In this document: positions 44,311 to 52,919 of the stretch, piece by piece
Layout: the number at the start of each line of letters is the position of its first letter
Position numbering within the stretch: position 1 is the stretch's first letter
Source: Paraburkholderia tagetis
GTDB lineage: Bacteria > Pseudomonadota > Gammaproteobacteria > Burkholderiales > Burkholderiaceae
DNA: 64,000 nt
Direction: 5' to 3'
Assembly: GCF_022213065.1 (NCBI RefSeq)
Contig: NZ_JAKLJA010000001.1
Location: 62,001 to 126,000 of the forward strand
Program-made: the position numbers and the translations under genes
Notes under the pieces: generated by a model
What the model saw: the letters and a program-made list of their open reading frames with translations, nothing else
What the model was told of the DNA's origin: nothing
Databases searched by the model: none

Positions 44311-44622
44311 TTAGTGACCTGAATAGATCGGTCTCATGCCATCGTTGGCAGGGCGCGTTGCAACAGGAGCCCCCGAGTCAGTTGCGCCATTCGCGACGCC
44401 GCCAACCGCGCTGTTTTGTGCGGCAACTTTTGCTTCGGCCGCCTGAATGTCTTCCGGGTAGTGCGGATCTTCTCCGCGTGCCGGGTTATATCCCGCCTTC
44501 TCAAGCTGTACCAGTTCGGCGCGAACCTGCGCACGCGTAAGCGGCGCATTCGATTGGGCAAACGATGCAATCGGGACAACGACGGCTACAGCAACTGCGA
44601 CGGCGCGAATAAGCGATTTCAT
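44311..44622 (-). CDS. DUF4148 domain-containing exported protein
   Basis: 103 aa from ATG 44622, preceded by GGAGG. Signal peptide MKSLIRAVAVAVAVVVPIASFAQ, then LTRAQVRAELVQLEKAGYNPARGEDPHYPEDIQAAEAKVAAQN, the DUF4148 pattern common in Burkholderiaceae, then a Gly/Ala/Asn-rich tail. Periplasmic, function unknown. Stands alone between a porin and a LysR gene. Confidence 0.9.
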   Translation of the reverse strand: MKSLIRAVAVAVAVVVPIASFAQSNAPLTRAQVRAELVQLEKAGYNPARGEDPHYPEDIQAAEAKVAAQNSAVGGVANGATDSGAPVATRPANDGMRPIYSGH

Positions 44623-45035
44623 TGTTGGAACCTCCAAGATGCTTTGGTACTCGGTGCGGCCCGTTGCCGTACCCGATGACCCAAGTCTAGGAGTTTCACG
44701 ATCCACGGTTAACCGTCGTTTCAGCAAGGTACCCTTTCATCAAGCTTAATGATTGATCGTGTGCGGTCTGGAAGTTATCGGTTTATCTAATGAGGTGGAT
44801 CGATATTTCCCCTTGGACTCTACAGGCCCGATGATTCATGATTCATAGGGTGACTTAGAGTGATCATTCTTGTATCTCTCGGTGCGGAGAATGAGAGTGA
44901 GTCAATCATCCTTCGTGGCCTTTGTGCGGGCCACAGTTTTTCGCGCTGCGGCCCCCCAAAAAAAAATACCTTGAGCTGCACAGGTCTGCCCGTGCGTCCA
45001 TCGCGCATTTTCTCAAACGTCCACGTACTGTCATT
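44623..45035. other. intergenic region with a decayed copy of the peptide-1 upstream sequence
   Basis: 413 bases without a gene. Bases 44768-44817 match 38949-38998 (upstream of peptide 1) at roughly three quarters identity, and TTCTTGTATCT plus flanks at about 44866 match 39093 inside that gene. The stretch between is shorter here and holds stop codons, so it looks like a remnant. Confidence 0.5.
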
Positions 45036-46061
45036 GTGAATCATCTGTTTAGCGCGATGCAGGTCTTCCTCAAGGTTGTCGATACTCAGCAGTTTTGCGA
45101 AGCAGCCCAGCAACTTAGTATCTCTGCGTCGCGCGTTACCCGCTATATCGATGATCTCGAGGCGCATCTCGGTGTCAAGCTGCTTCAAAGGTCCACTCAC
45201 AGAACCGCCTTGACCGATGTCGGTGCGCAATACGCACATGGATGCCGAACATTGCTGTCGGACCTGGCTACGGTTGAAGCTCGTGCAACGCGCGCGTCTA
45301 CGAAGGTTGCCGGGGAACTGCGCGTGGCGATAATGAGTGGGCTTGATCAGCAGGGGTTTGCTGCGCTATTTGCTGAATACCGGACCCACCATCCTGACGT
45401 GTCGCTGCATGTCACGTCGACTGAAGCGGAGGTCGATCTGGTTGGAGGCCGGTTCGACGTGGGGATTCTGAGCGATGAAATGGTGACATCCGTGACACAC
45501 ATTTCGCATACGCTGATTCGCTCGCGCGTGATCCCAGTCGCTGCTCCTGCCTATCTGGCCCGATCGTCCGAACCGCTTCGGCCCGACGATTTGAGCGCTC
45601 ATCGTTTGATTGGCTTTACCACGAGTGGCCGAGGAAAACGGTGGTATTTCGAAGGTGAGGGGGAGCAGAGCGTTCGCGTCAACAAGTCGTTCGTCGCCGA
45701 CAGCCGGCTAATGCAAAAGCAATTGGCGCTGACCGGAGCAGGCATTGCGCTACTCCCCGAATGCCTGATCGCAAACGAAATACGGCAAGGTGATCTGGTT
45801 TGTCTGCTGGACGCATACCGCTTGATTGAAGATGATTTGACGATCTCACTGGTCTATCCGAGTCGAGACTTTCTCCCCGGTCGGGTTCGTGCGTTTGTTG
45901 ACCTTGCTTCCAGATATGCCGCGCGCAGCGGGGCGAAAATAAGTCATGCGAATTATTCGACCACGATAAGGGGACGACGGATGCTGTCCCCGAAGCCGGG
46001 CGGCTTCATTGGTGCCTCCGTAGACCCACTTCCATGTCGCATGATTACCACAGAGAAATGA
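45036..46061 (+). CDS. LysR family transcriptional regulator (paralogue B)
   Basis: 341 aa from GTG 45036 (MNHLFSAMQVFLKVVD), aligned with the GTG of the paralogue at 40292. HTH FCEAAQQLSISASRVTRYIDDLEAHLGVKLLQRST (about 16-50), effector domain AGELRVAIMSGLDQQGFAALF, GGRFDVGILSDEM, VAAPAYLARSS, LTGAGIALLPECLI. Also has a C-terminal tail beyond the usual end. Precedes the two tandem porins at 46266 and 47567, so they are likely targets. Confidence 0.9.
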   Translation: MNHLFSAMQVFLKVVDTQQFCEAAQQLSISASRVTRYIDDLEAHLGVKLLQRSTHRTALTDVGAQYAHGCRTLLSDLATVEARATRASTKVAGELRVAIMSGLDQQGFAALFAEYRTHHPDVSLHVTSTEAEVDLVGGRFDVGILSDEMVTSVTHISHTLIRSRVIPVAAPAYLARSSEPLRPDDLSAHRLIGFTTSGRGKRWYFEGEGEQSVRVNKSFVADSRLMQKQLALTGAGIALLPECLIANEIRQGDLVCLLDAYRLIEDDLTISLVYPSRDFLPGRVRAFVDLASRYAARSGAKISHANYSTTIRGRRMLSPKPGGFIGASVDPLPCRMITTEK

Positions 46062-46265
46062 CCACCCTGCGATCGCGTGGGTTGGCAAATTTCTTTTAAA
46101 ACAGCGTGTTGAACGCCCGCTCTGCAAACATCCCATATTTAGAAAGTATCTCTTTCAGAACCAATGCACCCTCTCGAATGGATTTGGCGCTTAAATCTTA
46201 TACGAGACATGGCTCCGAGATCCTCAGCCATTTCAGTGCAGCATGAACCTCAATACGGAGAGAAC

Positions 46266-47423
46266 ATGAAGAAAACATTGATCATCGCGGGCGTTCTGAG
46301 CGCGTTCGCAATTTCGGCTCATGCACAAAGCAGCGTCACGCTGTACGGTTCGCTCGATGCAGGCATCCTCTACGCGAACAACGCCGGTGGCCACTCGACA
46401 TGGAACCAGGGCAGTGGTGCGCTATCCGACACGTACTTCGGCCTGAAGGGCAGCGAAGACCTGGGCGGCGGCCTGCATGCGATCTTCAAGCTGGAAAATG
46501 AATTCAACCTGAACAACGGCAGAGACACTGAAGCCGGTACGATGTTCAACCGTCAGGCCTACGTCGGTCTGCAAAGCAACTATTACGGCACGCTAACGCT
46601 TGGTCGCCAGTACGACTCGATGGTCGACTACGTGGCACCGCTGTCGGACACCGGTTCGGGCTTCGATAACAACCTGGCTGCTCATCCGTTCGACAACGAC
46701 AACCTCGACCATTCGTTCTCGATCAAGAACTCGGTCAAGTACCAGAGCGCCAACTACGCCGGCTTCAAGTTCGGTGGCCTGTACGGTTTCAGCAACGACG
46801 CGGGTCAGTTCGCGAATAACCGTGCATGGAGCGTTGGCGCGGCGTATGGCGTCGGTCCGCTGAACTTCGCGGCGGCCTATTTGCAGATGAACAACTCGCG
46901 TTCGAACAGCAACGCAAGCGGCGCGAACTCGGCAGGCGCGGGCAACAACTTCAACCTGTCGGCTGAAACGCAGCGTACCTTTGGCGCAGGCGTGAACTAC
47001 ACCTACGGCCCGGCAACGGTCGGCTTCGTGTGGACCCACACGCAGTACGAAAACCTGATCGCCGGCGGCCAGGGCGGCAGCGTCTTCACGATCCCGGACG
47101 GCACCAACCTGCACATGGACAACTTCGAGCTGAACGGCCGCTACGCGCTGACGCCGGCCCTGAGCCTGGACGCGTCGTACACGTACACGGACGGCAAGAT
47201 CAAGGGTTCGAACGGCTCGGGCGACCCGAAGTGGCACACGGTCTCGCTGCAGGCTGACTACTCGCTCTCGAAGCGCACCGACGTCTACGTCGAAGGCGTG
47301 TATCAGCATGCTTCGGGCGAAATGGGCAACCTCGGTCGGAACGTCGCCATGATCAACACCCTGTCGCCGTCGACCACGCAGAACCAGATCGCAGCAACAG
47401 TGGGTCTGCGTCACCGCTTCTGA
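46266..47423 (+). CDS. Gram-negative porin (Porin_4 family)
   Basis: 385 aa; ATG 46266 follows GGAGAGAAC. Signal peptide MKKTLIIAGVLSAFAISAHAQ, then SSVTLYGSLDAGILYANN. Standard strands (FGLKGSEDLGGGLHAIFKLENEF, RQAYVGLQSNYYGTLTLGRQ) and the HP-DNDN loop (AAHPFDNDNLDHSFSIKNSVKY). Ends GLRHRF. High-GC codon use throughout and a strong ribosome site suggest this is the main expressed porin of the group. Followed by another porin after 143 bases. Confidence 0.95.
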   Translation: MKKTLIIAGVLSAFAISAHAQSSVTLYGSLDAGILYANNAGGHSTWNQGSGALSDTYFGLKGSEDLGGGLHAIFKLENEFNLNNGRDTEAGTMFNRQAYVGLQSNYYGTLTLGRQYDSMVDYVAPLSDTGSGFDNNLAAHPFDNDNLDHSFSIKNSVKYQSANYAGFKFGGLYGFSNDAGQFANNRAWSVGAAYGVGPLNFAAAYLQMNNSRSNSNASGANSAGAGNNFNLSAETQRTFGAGVNYTYGPATVGFVWTHTQYENLIAGGQGGSVFTIPDGTNLHMDNFELNGRYALTPALSLDASYTYTDGKIKGSNGSGDPKWHTVSLQADYSLSKRTDVYVEGVYQHASGEMGNLGRNVAMINTLSPSTTQNQIAATVGLRHRF

Positions 47424-47459
47424 TCGAGGGCTGACGAGAGCCCGGTTGCCGCTCGAGCG

Positions 47460-47490
47460 GCGCTCAGGCCGTTTTCGCCGGTCTGAGCGC
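47460..47490 (+). terminator. hairpin between tandem porins
   Basis: GCGCTCAGGCC and GGTCTGAGCGC pair with one mismatch around GTTTTCGCC, 37 bases after the first porin. No T tract; may protect the upstream message or reduce read-through. Confidence 0.4.
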
Positions 47491-47566
47491 GTGCTCCGGG
47501 GTCCACAACTTTCGTCGTCTTCGTATTCGCTTCGAGTATCGGGTTTTATTTGGAGGAGACAAAAAA

Positions 47567-48715
47567 ATGTCAAAGAAATTGTTTGTAGTGTCTGTGCTCG
47601 CTGTTTTCGCCGCAACCGCGCATGCACAAAGTTCGGTAACCCTCTATGGCGTCATCGACGAGGGTTTCGATTTCACCAATGATGTTGCAGGAAACAAGGT
47701 ATACGAGCTTCAGAGCGGCTATGTGCAAGGCAGTAGATGGGGGCTGAAAGGGACGGAGGATCTTGGCGGTGGTCTGAAGGCGTTGTTCCAGTTGGAAAAC
47801 GGCTTCGATGTTAACAGTGGCCATCTGAATCAAGGTGGCCTGATGTTCGGACGACAGGCGTATGTGGGACTGTCCAGCGCCACCTACGGCTCGATCACGC
47901 TGGGGCGCCAGTATGATTCCGTGGTCGACTATCTGGCGCAGACGACTGCCAACGGCAGTTGGGCTGGATATCTGTTCGCGCACCCATACGACAATGACAA
48001 CACGGACGATAGTTTCCGGGTGAACAACACCGTGAAATACACCAGTCCGACGTTTGCGGGCTTTCAGTTTGGTGGCACGTACGGTTTTTCCAATGGCACG
48101 AATTTCGCCAATAATCGACAGTACAGCTTCGGCGCATCGTATACGAACGGCGGTCTCCTTGTTGCTGCGTCTTACCTTCAGGCGAATAATCCGTCTGCGA
48201 CGGCAGGCGGTGCAATCACGAACGGCGGTGACGAGAATTTTGTGGGAACGCGTCTGCGCATTTTTGGTGCTGGCGTCAATTACACATTTGAAAACGCCAC
48301 AGTTGGTTTTGCCTACTCGAACACGGACGTGGCAAATCCCGTCAGTTCTGTGTACGTCGGTGCAATTGCGCCGGCCGGCGGTGCACTCTCGAATCTGAGA
48401 TTCCAGAACTTCGAGGCGAATGCCAAGTACCAGTTCACACCGTCCTTCTACGTGGGGGCGATGTACGTCTACACCCGGGCGACGCTTACGTCGGCAACAA
48501 CGGGAGAATTGCATCCGAACTATCAGACGATTGGCTTGATGGGCGACTACAATATTTCCAAACGCACCGACTTCTACATCCAGGGCGCGTACCAGCGCGT
48601 TGGCGGCGATACTACCGGTTCGGTGCTGGACGTCGCATACGTCACCGGGGCAGACGGTGTCTCATCGACTGGCAATCAGCTCGTTGTGCGTGCCGCGGTT
48701 CGCCACCAGTTCTGA
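47567..48715 (+). CDS. Gram-negative porin (Porin_4 family)
   Basis: 382 aa, with GGAGGAG directly upstream. Signal peptide MSKKLFVVSVLAVFAATAHAQ, then SSVTLYGVIDEGFDFTND. WGLKGTEDLGGGLKALFQLENGF and RQAYVGLSSATYGSITLGRQYDSVVDYLAQ are standard. Loop FAHPYDNDNTDDSFRVNNTVKY places it with the HP-DNDN group and closest to the porin at 51479. Ends AAVRHQF. Codon use is less GC-biased than in the preceding porin. Confidence 0.95.
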   Translation: MSKKLFVVSVLAVFAATAHAQSSVTLYGVIDEGFDFTNDVAGNKVYELQSGYVQGSRWGLKGTEDLGGGLKALFQLENGFDVNSGHLNQGGLMFGRQAYVGLSSATYGSITLGRQYDSVVDYLAQTTANGSWAGYLFAHPYDNDNTDDSFRVNNTVKYTSPTFAGFQFGGTYGFSNGTNFANNRQYSFGASYTNGGLLVAASYLQANNPSATAGGAITNGGDENFVGTRLRIFGAGVNYTFENATVGFAYSNTDVANPVSSVYVGAIAPAGGALSNLRFQNFEANAKYQFTPSFYVGAMYVYTRATLTSATTGELHPNYQTIGLMGDYNISKRTDFYIQGAYQRVGGDTTGSVLDVAYVTGADGVSSTGNQLVVRAAVRHQF

Positions 48716-48761
48716 TCTGCCGACTTCCGCGCTTCTTGTCGATGTCAGGAAGCGCAAGCGG

Positions 48762-48792
48762 GCCCCGGTGGTCGTAGATGCATCACCGGGGC
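48762..48792. terminator. bidirectional hairpin between convergent porin and LysR genes
   Basis: Perfect 9-bp arms GCCCCGGTG and CACCGGGGC with a 13-base loop, between the porin stop at 48715 and the LysR stop at 48807. Confidence 0.55.
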
Positions 48793-48806
48793 TCTCGGCG
48801 CTCTTC

Positions 48807-49754
48807 TCAGGCGTTCGGGTTGTCGAAATGCTTCGTCAACGTGCGCAGCGACGCCAGGCATCCGTCGCTGAGCAGTTCGAGGACGGCCGTGGTAAAGGCT
48901 GTTGCGGCCGCGGACCGGTACGCTAGCCGGGATCGGAGGAGAGCGGCCGTACGCACCGGAAACGCCGGATTCAGCGAAACATACTGAAGATCCCGATGCT
49001 CGAATTCGATCGTGCTCGGCAGAATCGTCGCAATCTTCCCGCGACTCACGATCTTGAGCACCGCACTGATCGAGTTTGCCTGCAGAGCGACGCGGGGTTG
49101 CAAGTAGCAGGATTCGAAATAACTGTCGACATAGAAGCGCGATACAAAATTCGTCGTCAGGAGTGCGAGGGGTATTTCCGCCAACTGCTCCGGGGTAATC
49201 GGCACACACTGCTGTGCCAGAGGGTGGGTCTTGCCAACCACGAGCATCAATTGCTCCGGGAAAAGCGGCTCGGCTTCGATCTCCTGGGAGCGGACATCAG
49301 TGAAGCCGAATGCGAGATCGACCTGGTCGTTGATCAGCGCGCTTTCCACGGCGTCGAGCGACATTTCCTTCATTTCGATGACCACACCCGGATACTGCTC
49401 GTAGAAGTGCTCGATGACCGGCGCGACGAGGTACTCCGTGAACGTCGGCGTAAAAGCGGCACGCAACTGCCCGCGCGATAAATCGTGTACATCCTGCATG
49501 GCGCGCTGCGCGGTGAGCAAATCATTGTATGCCCGGCGCGCGTACTCGAGATAGACCGTGCCGAAATCGGTCCTGCGAACGACTCGCCCGCTGCGGTCGA
49601 ACAATTGTGCTCCCAGTTCATCCTCCAGTTGCCGGACTTTCTGCGATAGCGCCGACTGTGAAACGCATAACGCATCCGCTGCGCGCGTAAAGTTGCGATG
49701 CTTGTCGATGGCTAGCAAATAGCTGATGTTTCTAAGTAGTGGACTGCGCTGCAT
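48807..49754 (-). CDS. LysR family transcriptional regulator (CynR-like)
   Basis: 315 aa. HTH about 8-45 (LLAIDKHRNFTRAADALCVSQSALSQKVRQLEDEL), then a LysR effector domain (GQLRAAFTPTFTEYLVAPVIEHF, VDLAFGFTDVRS, LMLVVGKTHPLA, VLKIVSRGKIATILPSTI). The overall style resembles CynR/CbbR-like activators rather than the two shorter-headed paralogues at 40292 and 45036. Lies 115 bases downstream of an orphan DUF1656 gene on the same strand and convergent with a porin. Confidence 0.93.
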   Translation of the reverse strand: MQRSPLLRNISYLLAIDKHRNFTRAADALCVSQSALSQKVRQLEDELGAQLFDRSGRVVRRTDFGTVYLEYARRAYNDLLTAQRAMQDVHDLSRGQLRAAFTPTFTEYLVAPVIEHFYEQYPGVVIEMKEMSLDAVESALINDQVDLAFGFTDVRSQEIEAEPLFPEQLMLVVGKTHPLAQQCVPITPEQLAEIPLALLTTNFVSRFYVDSYFESCYLQPRVALQANSISAVLKIVSRGKIATILPSTIEFEHRDLQYVSLNPAFPVRTAALLRSRLAYRSAAATAFTTAVLELLSDGCLASLRTLTKHFDNPNA

Positions 49755-49869
49755 TGGTTTCTGATTCTGTCGAGTAGAGTGTTGAGTCTTGGGTTAATGA
49801 CGAGCACACCGCGCTGAATTCACTAGTGCTGCCGGAGCGGATCACTGTCATCCACTGGTCCGCTGCATA

Positions 49870-50094
49870 TCACGAGAAGAAACCGTGGGGGAACCATACA
49901 TCGGCGAGGCGCGTGATTCCCCACCAGAGCAGGAAGAAGGCCGCCAGGTCGAAGAGCGCGGGATGCCAGAGCATCTGGCGAAGGGGAACGCGCAGCAATA
50001 ATCCGTGCGACAGGGACGTTACGGTCAGTGCGATGGCCGCCCAGAACAGGGCGGATGGCATATAGACGCCAAAGATGCGGATTTCTTCGATCAT
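49870..50094 (-). CDS. DUF1656 domain (AaeX-like) inner-membrane protein, orphan
   Basis: 74 aa with two hydrophobic helices (PSALFWAAIALTVTSLSHGLLL and PALFDLAAFFLLWWGITRLA, about 13-34 and 45-64), opening IEEIRIFGVYMP, the DUF1656 signature. Such proteins normally head operons of an HlyD-type membrane-fusion protein and a FUSC-type pump (aaeXAB and relatives). Neither partner is present here: the next gene on this strand is a LysR regulator. Ribosome site is weak. Either a remnant or a protein working with partners elsewhere. Confidence 0.8.
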   Translation of the reverse strand: MIEEIRIFGVYMPSALFWAAIALTVTSLSHGLLLRVPLRQMLWHPALFDLAAFFLLWWGITRLADVWFPHGFFS

Positions 50095-50572
50095 CGGGCA
50101 GCGTTTCCAGATGAATACGCGTGTGGGAAAAGATTGCAGCGCATTTGCAATTTCACTGAGCGTACGGGACGTGGACCAAAGCAGGCGCGCAAGCCGTGCA
50201 GAGAAAAAATATTCCGCACGAATCGCTCAATACTTGCTGGCACTTTCGGTAGCAGCACGCGGTTTGCGTTATTGATTCGTCTGCATCGCCACGCGCATTC
50301 GGGTGAAAAGCGGCCTGTAAAGACTTGGGCGAAGCCCTTACGCTAGCCCTCTACGAGAGAAATTGTGCCTCTTATTGACCACCGCGTCCAAGACGGATAT
50401 CCGAAAGTATCTATCTATTTGTCTTATGAGCGATCATCATGCCGCCGCAGAAAGCGTTGTTGAGTGTATGTCATTCAGTCAATGCATTGTTATCCGTTTA
50501 ACCATTGTGCGTGCGTTGGGTTGTTGATACCTTGACGGTAAGACTAAAAGAATTCTGATAAGTGGAAACATT
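50095..50572. other. 478-bp gene-free region
   Basis: No gene I can support on either strand, and no trace of the HlyD or FUSC genes expected beside DUF1656. Becomes AT-rich towards 50572, where a promoter for the small-protein pair would lie, with TTGATA at 50523 and TTGACG nearby but no clear -10 at proper spacing. Confidence 0.5.
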
Positions 50573-50953
50573 ATGCGTCACCCAATGCAATTGAATCTGA
50601 CTGGAGAAGGACGGCAGCGTAAACTTCGCATCGCGATCGGCAATAAAACGATGTTACTTGACGGATTGGGTATTGACAGTTTCGTTGAGCAGCTTGCGTT
50701 GTTTCGCGCTTCGATGTTGCCCAGGGTACCCGATGCGATGATACCCACTCACGACTACCCCATCACTGTGGACCCCTGTTGGTATATCGAACCGAGTCTA
50801 CTCATGGAGGCAATGACGATCTTTTTTCGCCACGAAGGGTTGGGATGGACGGGGTTCGCGCTCACGGATGCGGAATGCGAGGCGTGGATAGGTGAATTGC
50901 GCGCGGTCGCGCGAGGCATTGAGGCTAGTGCGTCTGTGGAGATGAGACAGTGA
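50573..50953 (+). CDS. small protein of unknown function, paralogue 1 of a coupled pair
   Basis: 126 aa, no signal peptide or membrane segment. The N-terminal half starts LNLTGEGRQRKLRIAIGNKTMLLDGLGIDSFVEQLALFRASMLP. The second half has PCWYIEPS and then IFFRHEGLGWTGFALTDAECEAWIGEL. FFRH-G-GWTGFA recurs in the next gene at the same relative place, so the two are paralogues. I do not recognise the family. The GTGA junction couples the two genes. Probably cytoplasmic, forming a heterodimer. Confidence 0.7.
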   Translation: MRHPMQLNLTGEGRQRKLRIAIGNKTMLLDGLGIDSFVEQLALFRASMLPRVPDAMIPTHDYPITVDPCWYIEPSLLMEAMTIFFRHEGLGWTGFALTDAECEAWIGELRAVARGIEASASVEMRQ

Positions 50954-51342
50954 CTGACAAAAGCGAGACGGGATCCATCCGCGACCTCGATATGGAGATC
51001 GTCAACGAATATGGAGCGAGCACGCTTCGAGTGGGATTGGGACAAGGCGACGTTCTTCTCAGCCCAAAGGAAATCGATGAGATCATTGAATTTCTCGGCT
51101 TTGCGCGCGTTGATATAACGCCGCCCGTGCCGTTCGAGGTCTTGCGCAATCATCAGTTTCCACTGGAAACGAAGGCTACCTGGAAAGTGATCACCGATCC
51201 GGGATTTCATGGCGCAGTGGTGTTCTTCCGGCATAGCGGATATGGCTGGACGGGATTCGCCATTCCGTATACGAGCCTTTTGAAGCTGCTGGCGCTGGAA
51301 CTCAAAACGCCACAGCATTTCGTGACCCGCACTGTGAACTAG
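50950..51342 (+). CDS. small protein of unknown function, paralogue 2 of a coupled pair
   Basis: 130 aa from GTG 50950, overlapping the previous stop by 4 bases. Opens with DLDMEIVNEYGASTLRVGLGQGDVLLSPKEIDEIIEFLGFAR, a beta-hairpin and helix resembling the first part of paralogue 1, and then VVFFRHSGYGWTGFAIPYTSLLKLLALEL. Identity to paralogue 1 is low outside the FFRH-G-GWTGFA core. No signal peptide. Function unknown. Confidence 0.72.
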   Translation: MTDKSETGSIRDLDMEIVNEYGASTLRVGLGQGDVLLSPKEIDEIIEFLGFARVDITPPVPFEVLRNHQFPLETKATWKVITDPGFHGAVVFFRHSGYGWTGFAIPYTSLLKLLALELKTPQHFVTRTVN

Positions 51343-51478
51343 CCGGTACACCAATGCCCTCATTGGGCTTGCGGCAGATTCGCCAGTAGAGCCTCTGTTC
51401 GCGTGCTTACGAAATGCGGAGTTGCCGGTATTGCTGCACGACTCCGCATGATCTTTCGAAACGGTAGTGCCAGGTCGA

Positions 51479-52624
51479 TCAGAATGAATGTGTGATCGCC
51501 ACCCGGCCGATCACCTGGTGAGCGTTAGAGGAAACACCCGCTGACCCCGGGATAAATGCGTAGTCGAGCACGGTACCGGAGGTTCCTCCAGATGTTTTCT
51601 GATAGACACACTGGCCGTATATCGCAGTGCGCTTCGACAGGTTGTACTGCGCCATCAGTCCCACCTCGTTCCAGTGCGGCGCTGCGTTGCCGGCGGCCTG
51701 TTGCACCTCGGCTCGCGTATAGGTGTACATGCCGCCGAAGAAGAGAGCGGGCGTCACGTTATATTTGATGTTGAACTCTGCATTGTCGAAGCGTAGCCCT
51801 GCCACTGGAAGATCACCGACATAGCCCGATGCTGACGGCTGGTCGATATTCGTGTGCGTATAAACGGCACCCATCACCACCGGGCCGATGCCGTAGTTGG
51901 CACCTACGCCCCAGATCTTCTGACGCTGCGCGGAGAAGCCCATATCGTCGCCGGCCACGGAGCCCGCGGCGGTGGTGCCCGGGCCCGAAAGATCCTCATA
52001 TGCCGCCCCAATTGTGAGCGTCTGATACGTGTAGTTCAGTCCCACGCTGTACACGCGGTTCTGCGCGAATGCACCGGCCTGATTGCTAAAGCCATAGAGC
52101 GCAGTGCCCGAGAGGCCGGCATAGGTGCCAGACGTGTACTTGATGGCGTTGCTGGTGTGAAAGGTCGCGTCTGTGTTGTCGTTGTCGAGCGGGTGGGCGA
52201 ACAGGTAGCCAGCCCAGTTGCTGTTCGCCGTCAACGGCCCAAGAATATCGACCACGGTATCGAACTGACGCCCGAACGTCAGCGTGCCGAAACGGCTGTC
52301 CTGTAGACCGACATAGGACTGGTAGCCGAAAAGGCGACCTCCGTAGCCAGCGGTCCCGCTTTCCATGTTGAAACCGCTCTCAAGGTCGAAGATGGCGCTG
52401 AGGCCTCCGCCGAGGTCCTCGGTGCCTTTCATCCCCCAGCGGCTCGTTATCAGATCAATACTGGCCATTTGCCACGCGCTTTTGCCACCGGCGTTATTGG
52501 TGAAGTTAACGCCTTCGTCAAGCATACCGAAAAATGTCACGCTGCTTTGGGCGCGGCTTGAATCGGCAATGCCGGCCAATGCGAGTGCGATGCCGGTCAA
52601 TGCTACTGATTTTAGTTTTTTCAT
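51479..52624 (-). CDS. Gram-negative porin (Porin_4 family)
   Basis: 381 aa from ATG 52624 (MKKLKSVALTGIALALAG, cleaved after SSRAQ). SSVTFFGMLDEGVNFTNN, WGMKGTEDLGGGLSAIFDLESGF and the loop FAHPLDNDNTDATFHTSNAIKY make it the nearest relative of the porin at 47567. Ends RVAITHSF. Preceded by an AT-rich 295-bp gap holding its promoter. An open frame 13 codons further upstream is not signal-like. Confidence 0.94.
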   Translation of the reverse strand: MKKLKSVALTGIALALAGIADSSRAQSSVTFFGMLDEGVNFTNNAGGKSAWQMASIDLITSRWGMKGTEDLGGGLSAIFDLESGFNMESGTAGYGGRLFGYQSYVGLQDSRFGTLTFGRQFDTVVDILGPLTANSNWAGYLFAHPLDNDNTDATFHTSNAIKYTSGTYAGLSGTALYGFSNQAGAFAQNRVYSVGLNYTYQTLTIGAAYEDLSGPGTTAAGSVAGDDMGFSAQRQKIWGVGANYGIGPVVMGAVYTHTNIDQPSASGYVGDLPVAGLRFDNAEFNIKYNVTPALFFGGMYTYTRAEVQQAAGNAAPHWNEVGLMAQYNLSKRTAIYGQCVYQKTSGGTSGTVLDYAFIPGSAGVSSNAHQVIGRVAITHSF

Positions 52625-52919
52625 GGATCGATATTTATTGTTTCGTGGTTGTTGCATGCACAATAACTACCCATATTTCCAGCCACGTAAACAAAGTCGA
52701 CACGAATTGGTTTGTTTACGACAGTAGAGAGATTTCGACGAACGCTGTTTCCACTGCTAAAGAGAGTCGGGTACTTCAGCCAATCGTGCTGCGAATGCAA
52801 TGGTTTACACAAATTCCGCCACGAGGAAAGCGATCAATGAAAAAAACAGTTTTTCAAAATTGTTGGCGCGGCGGCATGATCGCGAGTCGCCGCAATCACT
52901 CGCGCGCGTCCCTGGAGCG

